A program made the position numbers and the translations under genes. Shown here piece by piece: positions 8,004 through 19,563 of a stretch of DNA of 64,000 bases; position 1 is the stretch's first letter, and each line of letters begins with the position of its first letter. The notes beneath the pieces were generated by a model. That model was not told where the DNA came from, searched no databases, and worked only from the letters and a program-made list of their open reading frames with translations. The DNA is from Ruegeria lacuscaerulensis ITI-1157 (GTDB lineage: Bacteria > Pseudomonadota > Alphaproteobacteria > Rhodobacterales > Rhodobacteraceae): assembly GCA_000161775.1 (NCBI GenBank), contig GG704596.1:747825-811824 (forward strand). The letters are read 5' to 3'.

Positions 8004-8621
8004 ATGAACACCGATGACCTGATTGCCTGCCCCGTGTGCGATGTGCTGCATCGTGATCGGGACGTTCCAAAGCACCGGATCGCCAGATGCGCGTGCTGCG
8101 GCTCGGTGCTGGCCGCGCCCAAATCGGGTGCGATGACACGTGTCACCATGCTGTCGGTGACCGCGTTGATCCTGCTTGTGGCCGCGGCAGGCTTTCCGTT
8201 TCTCGAACTCAGCGCGCAGGGACTGTCGCATCGTGCGTCGGTGCTTGATGCCGTTCTGGCATTCTCGCAGGGGCCGATGGCCATTTTGTCTTTTGCCACG
8301 GCCTTCCTGATCGTGTTGCTGCCGGCGGCGCGGTTCTGTGCGCTGATCTACACGCTGGCGCCGATGGCCTTGGGGTGGCGTCCCGCCAAAAACGCGGTGG
8401 AAGTCTATCGCTGGGCGGAATGGATCAGGCCCTGGGCCATGGCCGAGATCTTCATAATCGGGGTGGCGGTTGCGTTGGTCAAAGTGTCGGGCCTGGCCCG
8501 GGTCGATCTGGGGCCGGCCTTTTGGTCCTTTGCGGCGCTGCTGGTGGTCACGGTAATGACCGACAGCGCAATCTGCAGGATGACGGTATGGAAAACACTG
8601 AAAACGCGCAGCGATTCCTGA
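8004..8621 (+). CDS. pqiA: Paraquat-inducible protein A, first half-type
   Basis: A 205-residue membrane protein with an N-terminal zinc-ribbon-like part (CPVCDVLH ... CACCGSVL, residues 9-35) and four predicted membrane helices (about 46-64, 84-108, 140-162, 168-190). This is one PqiA repeat; in enterobacteria two such repeats form one protein, while here they are separate neighbouring genes. PqiA anchors the PqiB tunnel in the inner membrane for lipid traffic between membranes. The next gene overlaps its 3' end by 34 bases. Confidence 0.8.
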   Translation: MNTDDLIACPVCDVLHRDRDVPKHRIARCACCGSVLAAPKSGAMTRVTMLSVTALILLVAAAGFPFLELSAQGLSHRASVLDAVLAFSQGPMAILSFATAFLIVLLPAARFCALIYTLAPMALGWRPAKNAVEVYRWAEWIRPWAMAEIFIIGVAVALVKVSGLARVDLGPAFWSFAALLVVTVMTDSAICRMTVWKTLKTRSDS

Positions 8622-9223
8622 CCGCCAGCCGCGCCGGGATGATCGGTTGCCGGATGTGCGGGGCCGTCAATCCCGGGGACGCCAGGGTTTGCACCCGGTG
8701 CAGCAGCGCGATTGCACCGCCGGATCCAGCCAGCCTGCAAGCCGTTTGGGCCTGGCTGACCGCCGGGCTGATCGCCTATGTCCCGGCCAATGTCTACCCG
8801 ATGCTGCGCACGACCACGCTGGGGCACAGTTCGGACAGCACGCTGATCGGCGGCATTGTCGAACTGTTCGCCCATGGCGCTTTCGGGGTCGGTTTCATCG
8901 TGTTTTTCGCCAGTATCTTCATCCCGATCGCAAAATTCGTGGCAATCGGATATCTGGCAATCTCGGTGCGCCGCCCGTCGACCCTGGACAGCCACAGCCG
9001 GCTGGTCCTGTTCGAGATCGTCGAGTTCATCGGCCGCTGGTCGATGATCGACGTGTTTGTCGTGGCGATCCTGACCGCGCTGGTTCAGCTTGACTTTGCA
9101 GCCAGCATCAGCCCCGGTATTGCCGCGGTAAGTTTCGCATTGTCGGTTGCCTTTACCATGCTGGCGGCCCAAAGTTTTGATCCGCGGCTGATTTGGGCCG
9201 CCAACAGCCGGAGCGCTGAATGA
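8588..9223 (+). CDS. pqiA: Paraquat-inducible protein A, second half-type
   Basis: A 211-residue partner of the preceding gene with the same plan: a rubredoxin-like cysteine motif (CRMCGAVNPGDARVCTRCSSAI, about 18-40) and four membrane helices with the conserved YPMLR after the first. It overlaps the previous gene by 34 bases and pqiB by 4 (ATGA), so the three are one translational unit. The split PqiA arrangement is common in alphaproteobacteria as far as recalled. Together the two proteins would form the inner-membrane part of the PqiABC lipid pathway. Confidence 0.8.
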   Translation: MENTENAQRFLTASRAGMIGCRMCGAVNPGDARVCTRCSSAIAPPDPASLQAVWAWLTAGLIAYVPANVYPMLRTTTLGHSSDSTLIGGIVELFAHGAFGVGFIVFFASIFIPIAKFVAIGYLAISVRRPSTLDSHSRLVLFEIVEFIGRWSMIDVFVVAILTALVQLDFAASISPGIAAVSFALSVAFTMLAAQSFDPRLIWAANSRSAE

Positions 9224-11304
9224 CCCCCCCTGAACCTGCCGAACTGGATGTCGCTGAACCGCGCCCATCTATGTGGCGCAACCTGTCGCCGATCTGGCTT
9301 GTGCCGCTGGTGGCCTTGCTGGTTTCTCTGGGCGTGGCGTGGAAATCCTATGCCGATCGCGGCGTCCTGATCGAGATCACTTTCGAAAACGCTTCGGGGA
9401 TCACCCCGGATGACACGACCGTCCGCTATCGGGACGTAGTGATCGGCAAAGTCGAGGACGTGGGATTTGCCGATGACCTGTCACGCGTATCCGTCTGGGC
9501 CCGCATCGACAAGGAGATCGCACCCTACCTTGATGAGGACGCGACCTTTTGGGTCGTGCGCCCCGAGGTCAGCGCGCGCGGCGTGTCCGGCCTCAGCACC
9601 GTCTTGTCCGGCGTTTACATCGAAGGCGCCTGGGATCAGACCACCGGAAAGGCGCGCACCCGCTTCGAAGGGGCCGACGGCCCACCCCTGGCCCACCCCG
9701 GTCGGGCCGGGCGGCGGATCACGCTGCGCACCGAAGATGGCCGCATGGTCTCGGAAGGTGCCCCGGTCCTGTTTCGCGGGATCGAGGTCGGACGGCTGGA
9801 ACGCCCGCGCCTGACGGTCAGTGGCGACAGCATCGTGGTCGACGCCTTCATCGAGGCCCCGCATGACCGCCGCATCAACTCGGCAACGCGGTTCTGGGAT
9901 TCGTCCGGGTTTTCGGTCTCGATCGGGGCCAGCGGGTTGTCGCTGGACGTGGACAGCATCGCCTCGCTGGTTGCAGGCGGCATCGAATTCGACACGGTGT
10001 TCAAGGGCGGCAGGCCGGTCAGTTCCGGCGCGGTCTTCGACATCTACCCCGACGAAGCGACCGCCAGACGCACGGCGTTTGCACGGTCGCGGTCCGGCGG
10101 GGTCGAGGTTGCCGTTGCCTTCGATGAATCCGTTGCCGGCCTGACCAATGGCGCCGCCGTCAAGCTGGGCGGGGTTACGGTCGGCGAGGTTGGCAGTGTG
10201 AATGCGGTGATCGAGAACGAAAGCGACGAAGCCGAGGTGCGGCTGGTCGTGAAGCTGTTGCTTGACCCCGCGCTGATGGGGCTGCCGCAGGGTGCGGGCG
10301 AAGACGAGGTTTTTGACTTTCTCGAACAGGCCGTCACCAACGGCATGCGGGCCCGCCTTGCCTCGTCCGGGTTGTTCAGTTCCGAGTTGTTCGTCGAACT
10401 GGTGACGTTGGAGGATGCGGACCCGGCGGAATTCCAGCGCGATGCCGAGCCGTTCCCGCTGTTGCCAAGCGCCCCGTCGGATCTGCCGGATTTCACGGCC
10501 ACCGCAGAAGGGGCGTTGGAGCGGATCAGCAACCTGCCGATCGAGGAGTTGATTTCCCAGGCCGTCGATACCTTGGCCAGCATCGAGGCGCTGGTCTCGG
10601 ATGAAAACATCCGCCAGGCCCCGCAGGCGGCGGTGGCGCTGTTGCAGGACACCCGCGCGCTCGTGTCGGATCCAGAGACGCAGGCCCTGCCGGCCGAGCT
10701 GCGGGCGGCGGTTGCCGACCTGCGGTCGATCATGGCCGAGCTGGAGCGGGGCCAGGCGGTCGCCAATCTGACCGCTGCGCTGGAACAGGGCAGCACGATC
10801 ACGGCGAACTTGGCTGCGACCTCGGAAGAACTGCCCGCCCTGGTCGATGAATTCCGCGCGCTGGCTGCCAAGGCGAACGCGCTGGAGGCCGAAGAGTTGA
10901 TTCGGGCTGCCAATCAGTTGTTGTCCAGTGCCGACGCTTTGATCGGAACCGATGACGCCCGTGCGCTCCCTGGGGCGATGGTCGAGGCGCTCGACGAGGT
11001 GCGGGCGACCTTGGCCAGCCTGCGCGAGGGCGAACTGGTGGACAACGCCAACGCCGCTATGGCGTCGGCCCGCAGCGCCGCCGAAGCCGTTTCGGCGGCG
11101 ACCGAGGATCTGCCGTCCCTGACCGCCCGGCTGGAGCGGCTGCTTGCCCAGTCCGAAGCCCTGCTGGCCGATTACGGAGACAACTCGACGTTCAACACCG
11201 AGACGCTGAGCGTTCTGCGCGAGGTCAAGGCCGCCGCGCAGGCGGTGTCATTGCTGGCCCGCAAGATCGAACGGAACCCGAATTCCCTGGTATTTGGAAA
11301 ATAG
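9220..11304 (+). CDS. pqiB: PqiB, MCE-domain lipid transport protein
   Basis: A 694-residue protein: a cytoplasmic N-terminus, one membrane helix (about 24-42), then three MCE/MlaD domains (first starting VLIEITFENASGITPDDTTVRYRDVVIGKVEDV), then about 270 residues of Ala/Leu/Glu-rich helical repeats, with a closing RKIERNPNSLVFGK typical of the family. MCE rings stack into a tunnel and the C-terminal helices make a needle across the periplasm, carrying lipids between inner and outer membranes. It sits between pqiA and pqiC with a 4-base overlap upstream. Confidence 0.88.
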   Translation: MTPPEPAELDVAEPRPSMWRNLSPIWLVPLVALLVSLGVAWKSYADRGVLIEITFENASGITPDDTTVRYRDVVIGKVEDVGFADDLSRVSVWARIDKEIAPYLDEDATFWVVRPEVSARGVSGLSTVLSGVYIEGAWDQTTGKARTRFEGADGPPLAHPGRAGRRITLRTEDGRMVSEGAPVLFRGIEVGRLERPRLTVSGDSIVVDAFIEAPHDRRINSATRFWDSSGFSVSIGASGLSLDVDSIASLVAGGIEFDTVFKGGRPVSSGAVFDIYPDEATARRTAFARSRSGGVEVAVAFDESVAGLTNGAAVKLGGVTVGEVGSVNAVIENESDEAEVRLVVKLLLDPALMGLPQGAGEDEVFDFLEQAVTNGMRARLASSGLFSSELFVELVTLEDADPAEFQRDAEPFPLLPSAPSDLPDFTATAEGALERISNLPIEELISQAVDTLASIEALVSDENIRQAPQAAVALLQDTRALVSDPETQALPAELRAAVADLRSIMAELERGQAVANLTAALEQGSTITANLAATSEELPALVDEFRALAAKANALEAEELIRAANQLLSSADALIGTDDARALPGAMVEALDEVRATLASLREGELVDNANAAMASARSAAEAVSAATEDLPSLTARLERLLAQSEALLADYGDNSTFNTETLSVLREVKAAAQAVSLLARKIERNPNSLVFGK

Positions 11305-11305
11305 T

Positions 11306-11863
11306 ATGAAAAAGATCGCGATACTGGTTTTGCCGATTGCCCTTTTGTCGGCCTGTTCAGGCGCAAATGATCCGCGCTACCTGATCTCGGCACCGCCCGG
11401 GGAGCGCACCGCCAACCTGCGGTCGCGCACGATCGAGGTGAGACAGGTCTCGCTGCCGGCCTACGCCGCAGGATCGGATATCGTGGCGCAAGGCGAAGGC
11501 GGGGCGCTGTTCACGCAAGATCGCGCGCAATGGGCCGATGATCCGGCGCGCGGCATGACTTCGGCCCTAGCGCGTGGACTCAGCGAACGAACCGGTGCAT
11601 CGGTCGCGGCCGAACCCTGGCCGCTGAATACCGGGCCGGACGTTCGGTTGGATGTGCGGGTCGATCAGGCCTATGCCCGCGCCGACGGCAATTTCGAATT
11701 GTCGGGCCAATATGCGGTCTCGTCACCGGAAGGAACCGTTCGCGAGTTCGTGCGGCGCTTCAATATCGTGACGCCGATTGCCGGATCCGGCGCGCCGGCC
11801 ACCGCCGATGCGTTGGGCCGCGCGCTGGCCGAACTGTCCCGGCAAATATCGCAAGCGATGTAA
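11306..11863 (+). CDS. pqiC: PqiC outer-membrane lipoprotein
   Basis: A 185-residue lipoprotein: signal peptide KKIAILVLPIALL with lipobox LSAC (Cys at 16), then the ABC-type transport auxiliary domain with YLISAPPG near residue 27 and the RTIEVRQVSLPAYAAGSDIV segment. PqiC forms the outer-membrane end of the Pqi tunnel. The ATG at 11306 directly follows the pqiB stop. The last residues (ALAELSRQISQAM) match the family end, so the gene is complete. The 126 bases after it, up to the IS5 left end at 11990, hold nothing recognised. Confidence 0.8.
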   Translation: MKKIAILVLPIALLSACSGANDPRYLISAPPGERTANLRSRTIEVRQVSLPAYAAGSDIVAQGEGGALFTQDRAQWADDPARGMTSALARGLSERTGASVAAEPWPLNTGPDVRLDVRVDQAYARADGNFELSGQYAVSSPEGTVREFVRRFNIVTPIAGSGAPATADALGRALAELSRQISQAM

Positions 11864-12005
11864 GGGTACGTGGCCGCTGACGTGCTTCGGAGCCGTTTCC
11901 GCTATCCAGAAGTTCCTGGCGCATGACGGCCACGACGCCCCATGAAGCGTGAAATCCACAAACTCTCGCGGGGGATGAGTGTCGGCTACGGCCTTGTTGA
12001 TGGCG

Positions 12006-12017
12006 TGGATGCCTCCC
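12006..12017 (+). repeat. Left subterminal inverted repeat of the IS1111-type element
   Basis: TGGATGCCTCCC, an exact reverse complement of 13336-13347. It begins 6 bases inside the presumed TG core on the left. Confidence 0.8.
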
Positions 12018-12083
12018 CTCCGACGGCATCGCAATGTGCCAATGTGATGTTTGTTGAAGCCATCACATGAGGAGAAAGCATCC

Positions 12084-13077
12084 ATGTCCGAGGTTTCCAA
12101 TTGCATGGGGCATCTCCGGACGGGTCCATCGCGTTTCGTAAGAAGCTGTCTCGGGGTCAGTTGCTGACGTTTGTCGCTCGGCATTCAAAGTGCGTTGTTG
12201 CCATGGAGGCTTGTGCGACAGCGCATGGCTGGGGTCGCGAGTTTGAAAAGCTGGGGCATGAAGTTCGCTTGATCCCACCGGTTTTTGTGAAGCCTTTCGT
12301 CAAGCGCCAGAAGAACGGTTTTGCTGACGCCGAGGCGATTGTTGAGGCGGCTCTGCGGCCAACCATGCGCTTTGTCGCATTGAAGATGGAAGATCAGCAG
12401 GCCCGTGCCATGCTGTTTCGCACGCGCCAAATGTTCGTCGGTCAACGGACTCAGTTGATCAACGCCTTGCGCGGGCACCTCGCTGAGCACGGGCTGGGCG
12501 CAGCCGAGGACCCGCTCATCTGAAGCGACTTGCAGATGCAATCGCGGACAATGACACAACATTGCCCAAGAGCGTTCGCGAGCTGGGCCAGGTGTATCTG
12601 AAGCAGATTGAAGGCCTGAATGCCCGGATTGCGGAGCTTGACGTGAAGATAAGACATGCGGCCAGAGAAGCCGGTATGGCGCGGCGTGCACAAACCATGC
12701 CGGGCGCTGGCCCCATCACGGCACTTGCGATTGAGACATTTGCGCCTGACCTGGCCAGTTTCCGGCGTGGGCGGGACTTTTCCGCGTGGCTCGGTCTCGT
12801 GCCGAAGCAACACTCTACGGGCGGCAAGTCTCGGTTGGGTAAAACGTCAAAGATGGGACAGCGCGACATTCGTACGCTTCTAATCTCTGGCGCAATGGCC
12901 GTTCTCCAAGCGGTCGAACGGTTTGACATCCCCGGAAATGGATGGCTCAAACGCCTGTTGGCTCGAAAGCCCCGCATGGTCGCCGCGATTGCGTTGGCAA
13001 ACAAGATGGCGCGTGGCCTCTGGGCGATGATGACGAAACAAGAGGAATGCCGGAACCCGGTGGCAGCATTGACCTGA
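12084..13077 (+). pseudogene. IS110/IS1111-family transposase, multiply disabled
   Basis: It starts MSEVS behind AGGAG, then about 34 bases usual in the family are missing, removing the first catalytic Asp (the GVDLAK region), and the frame changes to HGASPDGSIAFRKK (12104 on). The catalytic Glu is present (MEACATAHGW), but the usual ND..D motif reads KNGFAD, so one Asp is replaced by Gly. A further frameshift lies at about 12500-12520, after which LKRLADAIADND ... GPITALAIETFAP and the LGLVPKQHSTGGKSRLG serine region continue to 13077. RuvC-like (DEDD) recombination is impossible. Missing bases are judged against recalled homologues. Confidence 0.8.
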
Positions 13078-13351
13078 GCGCTCCGCGCTTATCGATCTGT
13101 CCCGGTAGTCAGAGGTGTGAGGAGGTCGCTGAACAGTAAGGGCATAAGATCAATCAGATCCGGGTCAGAGAACGCAGTATTTGTGCTGAAGGCAATGAGC
13201 TCGATTTGTTGATATGCTTCTGATCCGCGCATCGCCATACCGGCCCGCGGCCCTATCAGCGCCGCAACGAGAGGCCCGATACATGTCCGCACCCGATCAT
13301 GCGCTCGAACCGTTCAAGAAAACCACTTGCACCAAGGGAGGCATCCATACA
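13078..13351 (+). ncRNA. 3' non-coding end of IS1111-type element, candidate bridge RNA locus
   Basis: Between the transposase stop and the right end are about 270 bases without a credible gene. In IS1111-type elements the bridge RNA, which pairs with target and donor DNA to guide insertion, is encoded on this 3' side. Two stretches here are complementary to the actual target: ATTTGTGC at 13179-13186 and GATTTGT at 13203-13209 both match the reverse complement of the IS5 left repeat. No fold was computed, so RNA limits and structure are unknown. Confidence 0.35.
13336..13347 (+). repeat. Right subterminal inverted repeat of the IS1111-type element
   Basis: GGGAGGCATCCA, exact complement of the repeat at 12006-12017; four bases (TACA) separate it from the presumed right TG core. 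Confidence 0.8.
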
Positions 13352-13395
13352 TGCACAAATCGTGTTGGGGATTCACGGCATGATAGCTGGATGGC

Positions 13396-14369
13396 ATGAG
13401 CAGTTGGGTCCCTACAAAGTACAAGACCACGAACTGGTCGGCTTACAATGACGCGTTGAAGCGGCGTGGATCGCTGACGATCTGGTTTGATCCAGAAATG
13501 ACATGGCGAGCGCCACCGACCGGAAAACGCGGCCGACAGCCGACCTTCAGCGACGCAGCGATCCAGACGTGTCTGACGATGAAGGTTCTGTTCAGCATGC
13601 CGTTGCGGCAAACGATGGGGTTCGTGCAAAGCCTGCTGAAGCTTGTCGGGCTGGATTGGGTGGTGCCGGACTTCAGTACCCTGTGTCGCCGCCAACGAAC
13701 GCTGAATGTGGCGATCCCGTACCGTGGCGGTGCGGGCCCGCTGAACCTGCTGATCGACAGCACAGGTATCAAGGCCGAGGGCGAAGGCGAGTGGAATGCC
13801 CGCAAACACGGTGGCTCCAAGCGGCGTATTTGGCGCAAGATACACATCGGAATTGACGAAGAAATGCTGGAAGTCCGGGCTGTCGAAGTCACCGGCAGCA
13901 ACATCGGCGATGCGCCCATCCTACCCGAGCTTCTGGATCAGATTGCGGCTGATGAACAGATCGGTTCCGTGACTGCCGATGGTGCCTACGACACGCGCAA
14001 ATGCCATGAAGCAATTGCCGCCCGCGGTGCCGCCGCGGTCATTCCGCCACGCAAGAACGCCAAACCCTGGAATCCGACGAGCCCCAGTGCCGTCACACGC
14101 AATGAAGCCCTGCGCGCTTCGAAGTATCTGGGCCGAGCCATCTGGCGACCCCTCTCGGCAGATGGCTACGCAATCGCCTGCCGGGCAGTGGATGGAGCGG
14201 CTATCACCGCCGGAGTCGGGTCGAAAGCAAGATGAACTGCATCAAGCTGCTTGGTCAGTCACTGATGGCTCGAGACTTCGACCGCCAGGTCGCGGAGCTG
14301 CAAGTCCGCATCGCCGTGCTGAACGGCTATACCGCGCTCGGTATACCCGTCACGGTGGCCGTAGGATAA
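13396..14369 (+). pseudogene. IS5-family transposase, frameshifted
   Basis: The N-terminal 250 residues are intact: TNWSAYNDALKRRGSLTIW, the first DDE aspartate in LLIDSTGIK and the second in VTADGAYDTRK. After YLGRAIWR (about 14147) roughly 40 bases that do not fit the family are present and the frame changes; from 14193 the third frame resumes WSGYHRRSRVESKMNCIKLLGQ, holding the catalytic Glu, to a stop at 14369. As the Glu lies beyond the frameshift, no full DDE enzyme can be made. An ATG at 13396 is the original start. Confidence 0.8.
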
Positions 14370-14510
14370 GTCCGTTCGGGGAAAGGGGAACTCCGCTCAG
14401 AACCTGATTTGTGCAACAAGGCCCGAAAACGCAGGAAGCGTGGCTAAGTCAGGTCACTGCGCGTGCCTCGCTTTTGAACAAAAGATTTTTCGTGTTTTGA
14501 TGGTTTCACA

Positions 14511-14531
14511 AGGCGGGCTTTGGGCCCGCCT
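14511..14531. terminator. Hairpin between IS5 end and gyrB
   Basis: AGGCGGGC and GCCCGCCT form an 8-base stem around a 5-base loop. It lies about 90 bases beyond the gyrB stop and could end gyrB transcripts, but the T tract is poor on the minus strand and only TTTT on the plus strand. Confidence 0.4.
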
Positions 14532-14555
14532 GCATTTTGGGTCGCCCTGCGAAAA

Positions 14556-14605
14556 CTTATGGGCAAAGCGTGCAAGCTTATGTGGCGAACGCAAGCTTAT
14601 GGGCG
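14556..14605. repeat. Short degenerate tandem repeat downstream of gyrB
   Basis: Three copies of a unit beginning CTTATGGGC or CTTATGTGGC start at 14556, 14577 and 14596 (spacing 21 and 19 bases), the last two preceded by GCAAG. Function unknown. Confidence 0.5.
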
Positions 14606-14618
14606 GTCTTACACCACC

Positions 14619-17734
<3,116 letters not shown>

Positions 17735-17772
17735 GTGATCACCAATTCTTGAACGATTACTCAAATATATAC

Positions 17773-17788
17773 TTGAGTGATCACTCAA
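17773..17788. promoter_or_regulatory. Probable TetR-family operator
   Basis: TTGAGTGATCACTCAA is a perfect 16-base palindrome in the divergent promoter region. A third half-site ACTCAA lies at 17759-17764, pairing with TTGAGT at 17773-17778 across an AT-rich spacer that looks like a promoter -10 region. Confidence 0.65.
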
Positions 17789-17831
17789 TAAAGCCTATTT
17801 CAGACTCAGCCACCAAAAAATGGAGACCAAA

Positions 17832-18398
17832 ATGGCCAACTTTCCTTCGCATGACCTGAACACCGCCCCCGAAGCCTCGAAACCCCTGCTCGAGAAATCG
17901 CAGGCCGCCTTTGGCCGCCTGCCGGGCCTGCACAAGGTCATGGCCGAAAGCCCTCAGCACCTTGAGGCCTATCAGGTTCTGCACCACCTGTTCCTGCAGA
18001 CCGATTTCGACAATGACGAGAAGACCGTCGTCTGGCAGACCATCAACGTGGAAAACGAATGCCACTATTGCGTTCCGGCCCATACCGGCATCGCCAAGAT
18101 GATGAAGGTGTCGGACGAGATCACCGAGGCGCTGCGCAATGAAACCCCGCTGCCCTCGCCCAAGCTCGAAGCGCTGCGGACGTTCACGCTGCAGGTAATG
18201 CGCCAGCGCGGCAACGTCACCGACGCGCAGTTGCAGGCGTTTTTCGATGCGGGTTATTCGCACCGCGCCGTTCTGGACGTGATCCTGGGCCTGGCGCAGA
18301 AGACCATGTCGAACTACGTCAACCACATGGCCCAGACGCCGGTGGACGAGGTGATGCGCCCCTTCCTGTGGGAACGCAAAACCAGCGAGTCGGCCTGA
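17832..18398 (+). CDS. Carboxymuconolactone decarboxylase/AhpD-like protein
   Basis: A 188-residue all-helical protein with the redox motif ENECHYCVPAH near residue 80 (ExCxxCxxxH), which in AhpD provides two active cysteines and a proton relay for peroxide reduction. It may be a peroxidase or alkylhydroperoxidase-like enzyme; substrate unknown. The start at 17832 has GGAG 8 bases upstream; an ATG at 17820 is also in frame. It is driven from the operator region shared with the TetR gene and converges on recF, ending 5 bases from its stop. Confidence 0.8.
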   Translation: MANFPSHDLNTAPEASKPLLEKSQAAFGRLPGLHKVMAESPQHLEAYQVLHHLFLQTDFDNDEKTVVWQTINVENECHYCVPAHTGIAKMMKVSDEITEALRNETPLPSPKLEALRTFTLQVMRQRGNVTDAQLQAFFDAGYSHRAVLDVILGLAQKTMSNYVNHMAQTPVDEVMRPFLWERKTSESA

Positions 18399-18403
18399 TC
18401 CGC

Positions 18404-19504
18404 TCAGGCGGGGGTGACGGTCGAGCCGTCCCCCAACGTCATTACCTCGAAAGCCTGCGCCCTTTCGCCCAGTTCGGCGAACAGCTCGGGGCCTGTTGCC
18501 GTCATCCAGGCCTGCGCCCCCAGCGCGCAAATTTCATCATACAGCGCAGCCCGGCGGTCCGCGTCCAGATGGGCCGCCACCTCGTCCAGCAACAGGATCG
18601 GCGGCGCCCCGACCTGCGCGGCCAACGCCCGCGCGTTGGACAGAATCAGCGACACCAGCAGCGCCTTCTGCTCTCCGGTCGAACACTCGCTGGCCGCAAC
18701 GCCTTTGGCGGCAAAAACCCCGTACAGATCCGAACGGTGCGGCCCAACCAATGTGCGCCCCGCCGACAGGTCGCGGAACCGGCTTTCGGCCAGCGCCTCC
18801 AACAGATCCTGCGCGCTGTCGGGCATTGCTCCTTCGGGCTGGACAAGTTCCAGTTCAGCCGAGGGAAAGGCGGTCTCGGCCTGTTCCTGCGCTGCGCGCA
18901 ATTGCGCCAGGGCGTTCATCCGCGCGGTATGAATGCGATGCCCGGTTTCGGCCATCTGAGCCTCGAGCGCGGCGTACCAATGCGCGTCACGCACCTGCTC
19001 TTTCAGCAGGCGGTTCCGTTCGCGCATGGCCTTTTCATAGGTCAAGGCGGCCTCGGCATGGCTTGGGTCGAAACTCAGCGTCACCCGGTCCAGAAAGCGC
19101 CGTCGGCCCTCGGCGCCTTCGATCCACAGCCGGTCCATCGCGGGCATCAGCCAGACGACCCGCGCCAGCTTGCCCAGATCAATCTGGCTGGCTGCCTTTC
19201 CGTCGATCCGAACCTGCCGTGCCGCGCCCCCCTCGGACCAGGTTTCGATCTCGGACCGGCGGCCCTGAACGTCCAGCAGACCGCTCAGCTTCCAGCCCAG
19301 CGCCTCGGGCCGGCGCGTCATCTCGGCGGCACTGGCCCGGCGCATGCCGCGGCCGGGTGAAAACAGGGATACCGCCTCGAGGATATTGGTCTTGCCGGCC
19401 CCGTTCGGCCCGTACAAGGCCACCGGCCGCCCGTCCAGCGCCATCCGCGCCAGCTTGTGCGACCGAAAATGCGAGACCGTCAATTCGGTCAGGGCCAAAG
19501 CCAT
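18404..19504 (-). CDS. recF: DNA replication and repair protein RecF
   Basis: A 366-residue SMC-like ATPase: Walker A GPNGAGKT at residues 32-39, the signature-like STGEQKALLVSLILSNA and Walker B ILLLDEVAAHLD near residue 300. RecF loads RecA at single-strand gaps with RecO and RecR. The ATG at 19504 sits behind GGGAGGGG; a start at 19519 is less likely. It follows dnaN by 59 bases in the dnaA-dnaN-recF order. Confidence 0.93.
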   Translation of the reverse strand: MALALTELTVSHFRSHKLARMALDGRPVALYGPNGAGKTNILEAVSLFSPGRGMRRASAAEMTRRPEALGWKLSGLLDVQGRRSEIETWSEGGAARQVRIDGKAASQIDLGKLARVVWLMPAMDRLWIEGAEGRRRFLDRVTLSFDPSHAEAALTYEKAMRERNRLLKEQVRDAHWYAALEAQMAETGHRIHTARMNALAQLRAAQEQAETAFPSAELELVQPEGAMPDSAQDLLEALAESRFRDLSAGRTLVGPHRSDLYGVFAAKGVAASECSTGEQKALLVSLILSNARALAAQVGAPPILLLDEVAAHLDADRRAALYDEICALGAQAWMTATGPELFAELGERAQAFEVMTLGDGSTVTPA

Positions 19505-19563
19505 GACCCCTCCCTTCATTCTTGCAAAAACGCGCGTGCCAGAGGCATCCCGCGCCCGCGCGA

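Larger units (their letters stand above)
11998..13351 (+). mobile_element. IS1111-type (IS110 family) element inserted in the IS5 terminal repeat
   Basis: About 1,354 bases bounded by TG dinucleotides (11998-11999 and 13352-13353) that overlap in the reassembled target, as expected of the core dinucleotide left by IS110-family recombination. It has a 12-base subterminal inverted repeat (TGGATGCCTCCC at 12006-12017 and its complement at 13336-13347), the mark of the IS1111 subgroup. The 5' non-coding part is about 85 bases and the 3' part about 270, again like IS1111. The transposase is inactive. Exact ends assume TG as the core. Confidence 0.75.
11990..14423 (+). mobile_element. IS5-family element, split by a nested IS1111-type element
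   Basis: The right end carries GATTTGTGCAACAAGGCC (14406-14423), whose reverse complement GGCCTTGTTGCACAAATC is the expected left terminal repeat. That left repeat is present in two pieces: GGCCTTGTTG at 11990-11999 and TGCACAAATC at 13352-13361, with a complete IS110-family element between them. Removing 11998-13351 restores a perfect 18-base inverted repeat and an IS5 of about 1.08 kb. No clear target duplication flanks it. Its transposase (13396-14369) is frameshifted, so the element is no longer autonomous. Confidence 0.75.

Noticed and set aside
8004..9223. Two pqiA genes as a broken single gene
   Set aside because: Both halves have their own start, complete helices and cysteine motifs; the split form is a known arrangement.
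11864..11989. Remnant of another transposase beside pqiC
   Set aside because: Translations in all frames gave no recognisable segment; left unassigned.
14556..14605. CRISPR-like repeats downstream of gyrB
   Set aside because: Only three degenerate units with 19-21 base spacing and no spacers; a short tandem repeat.
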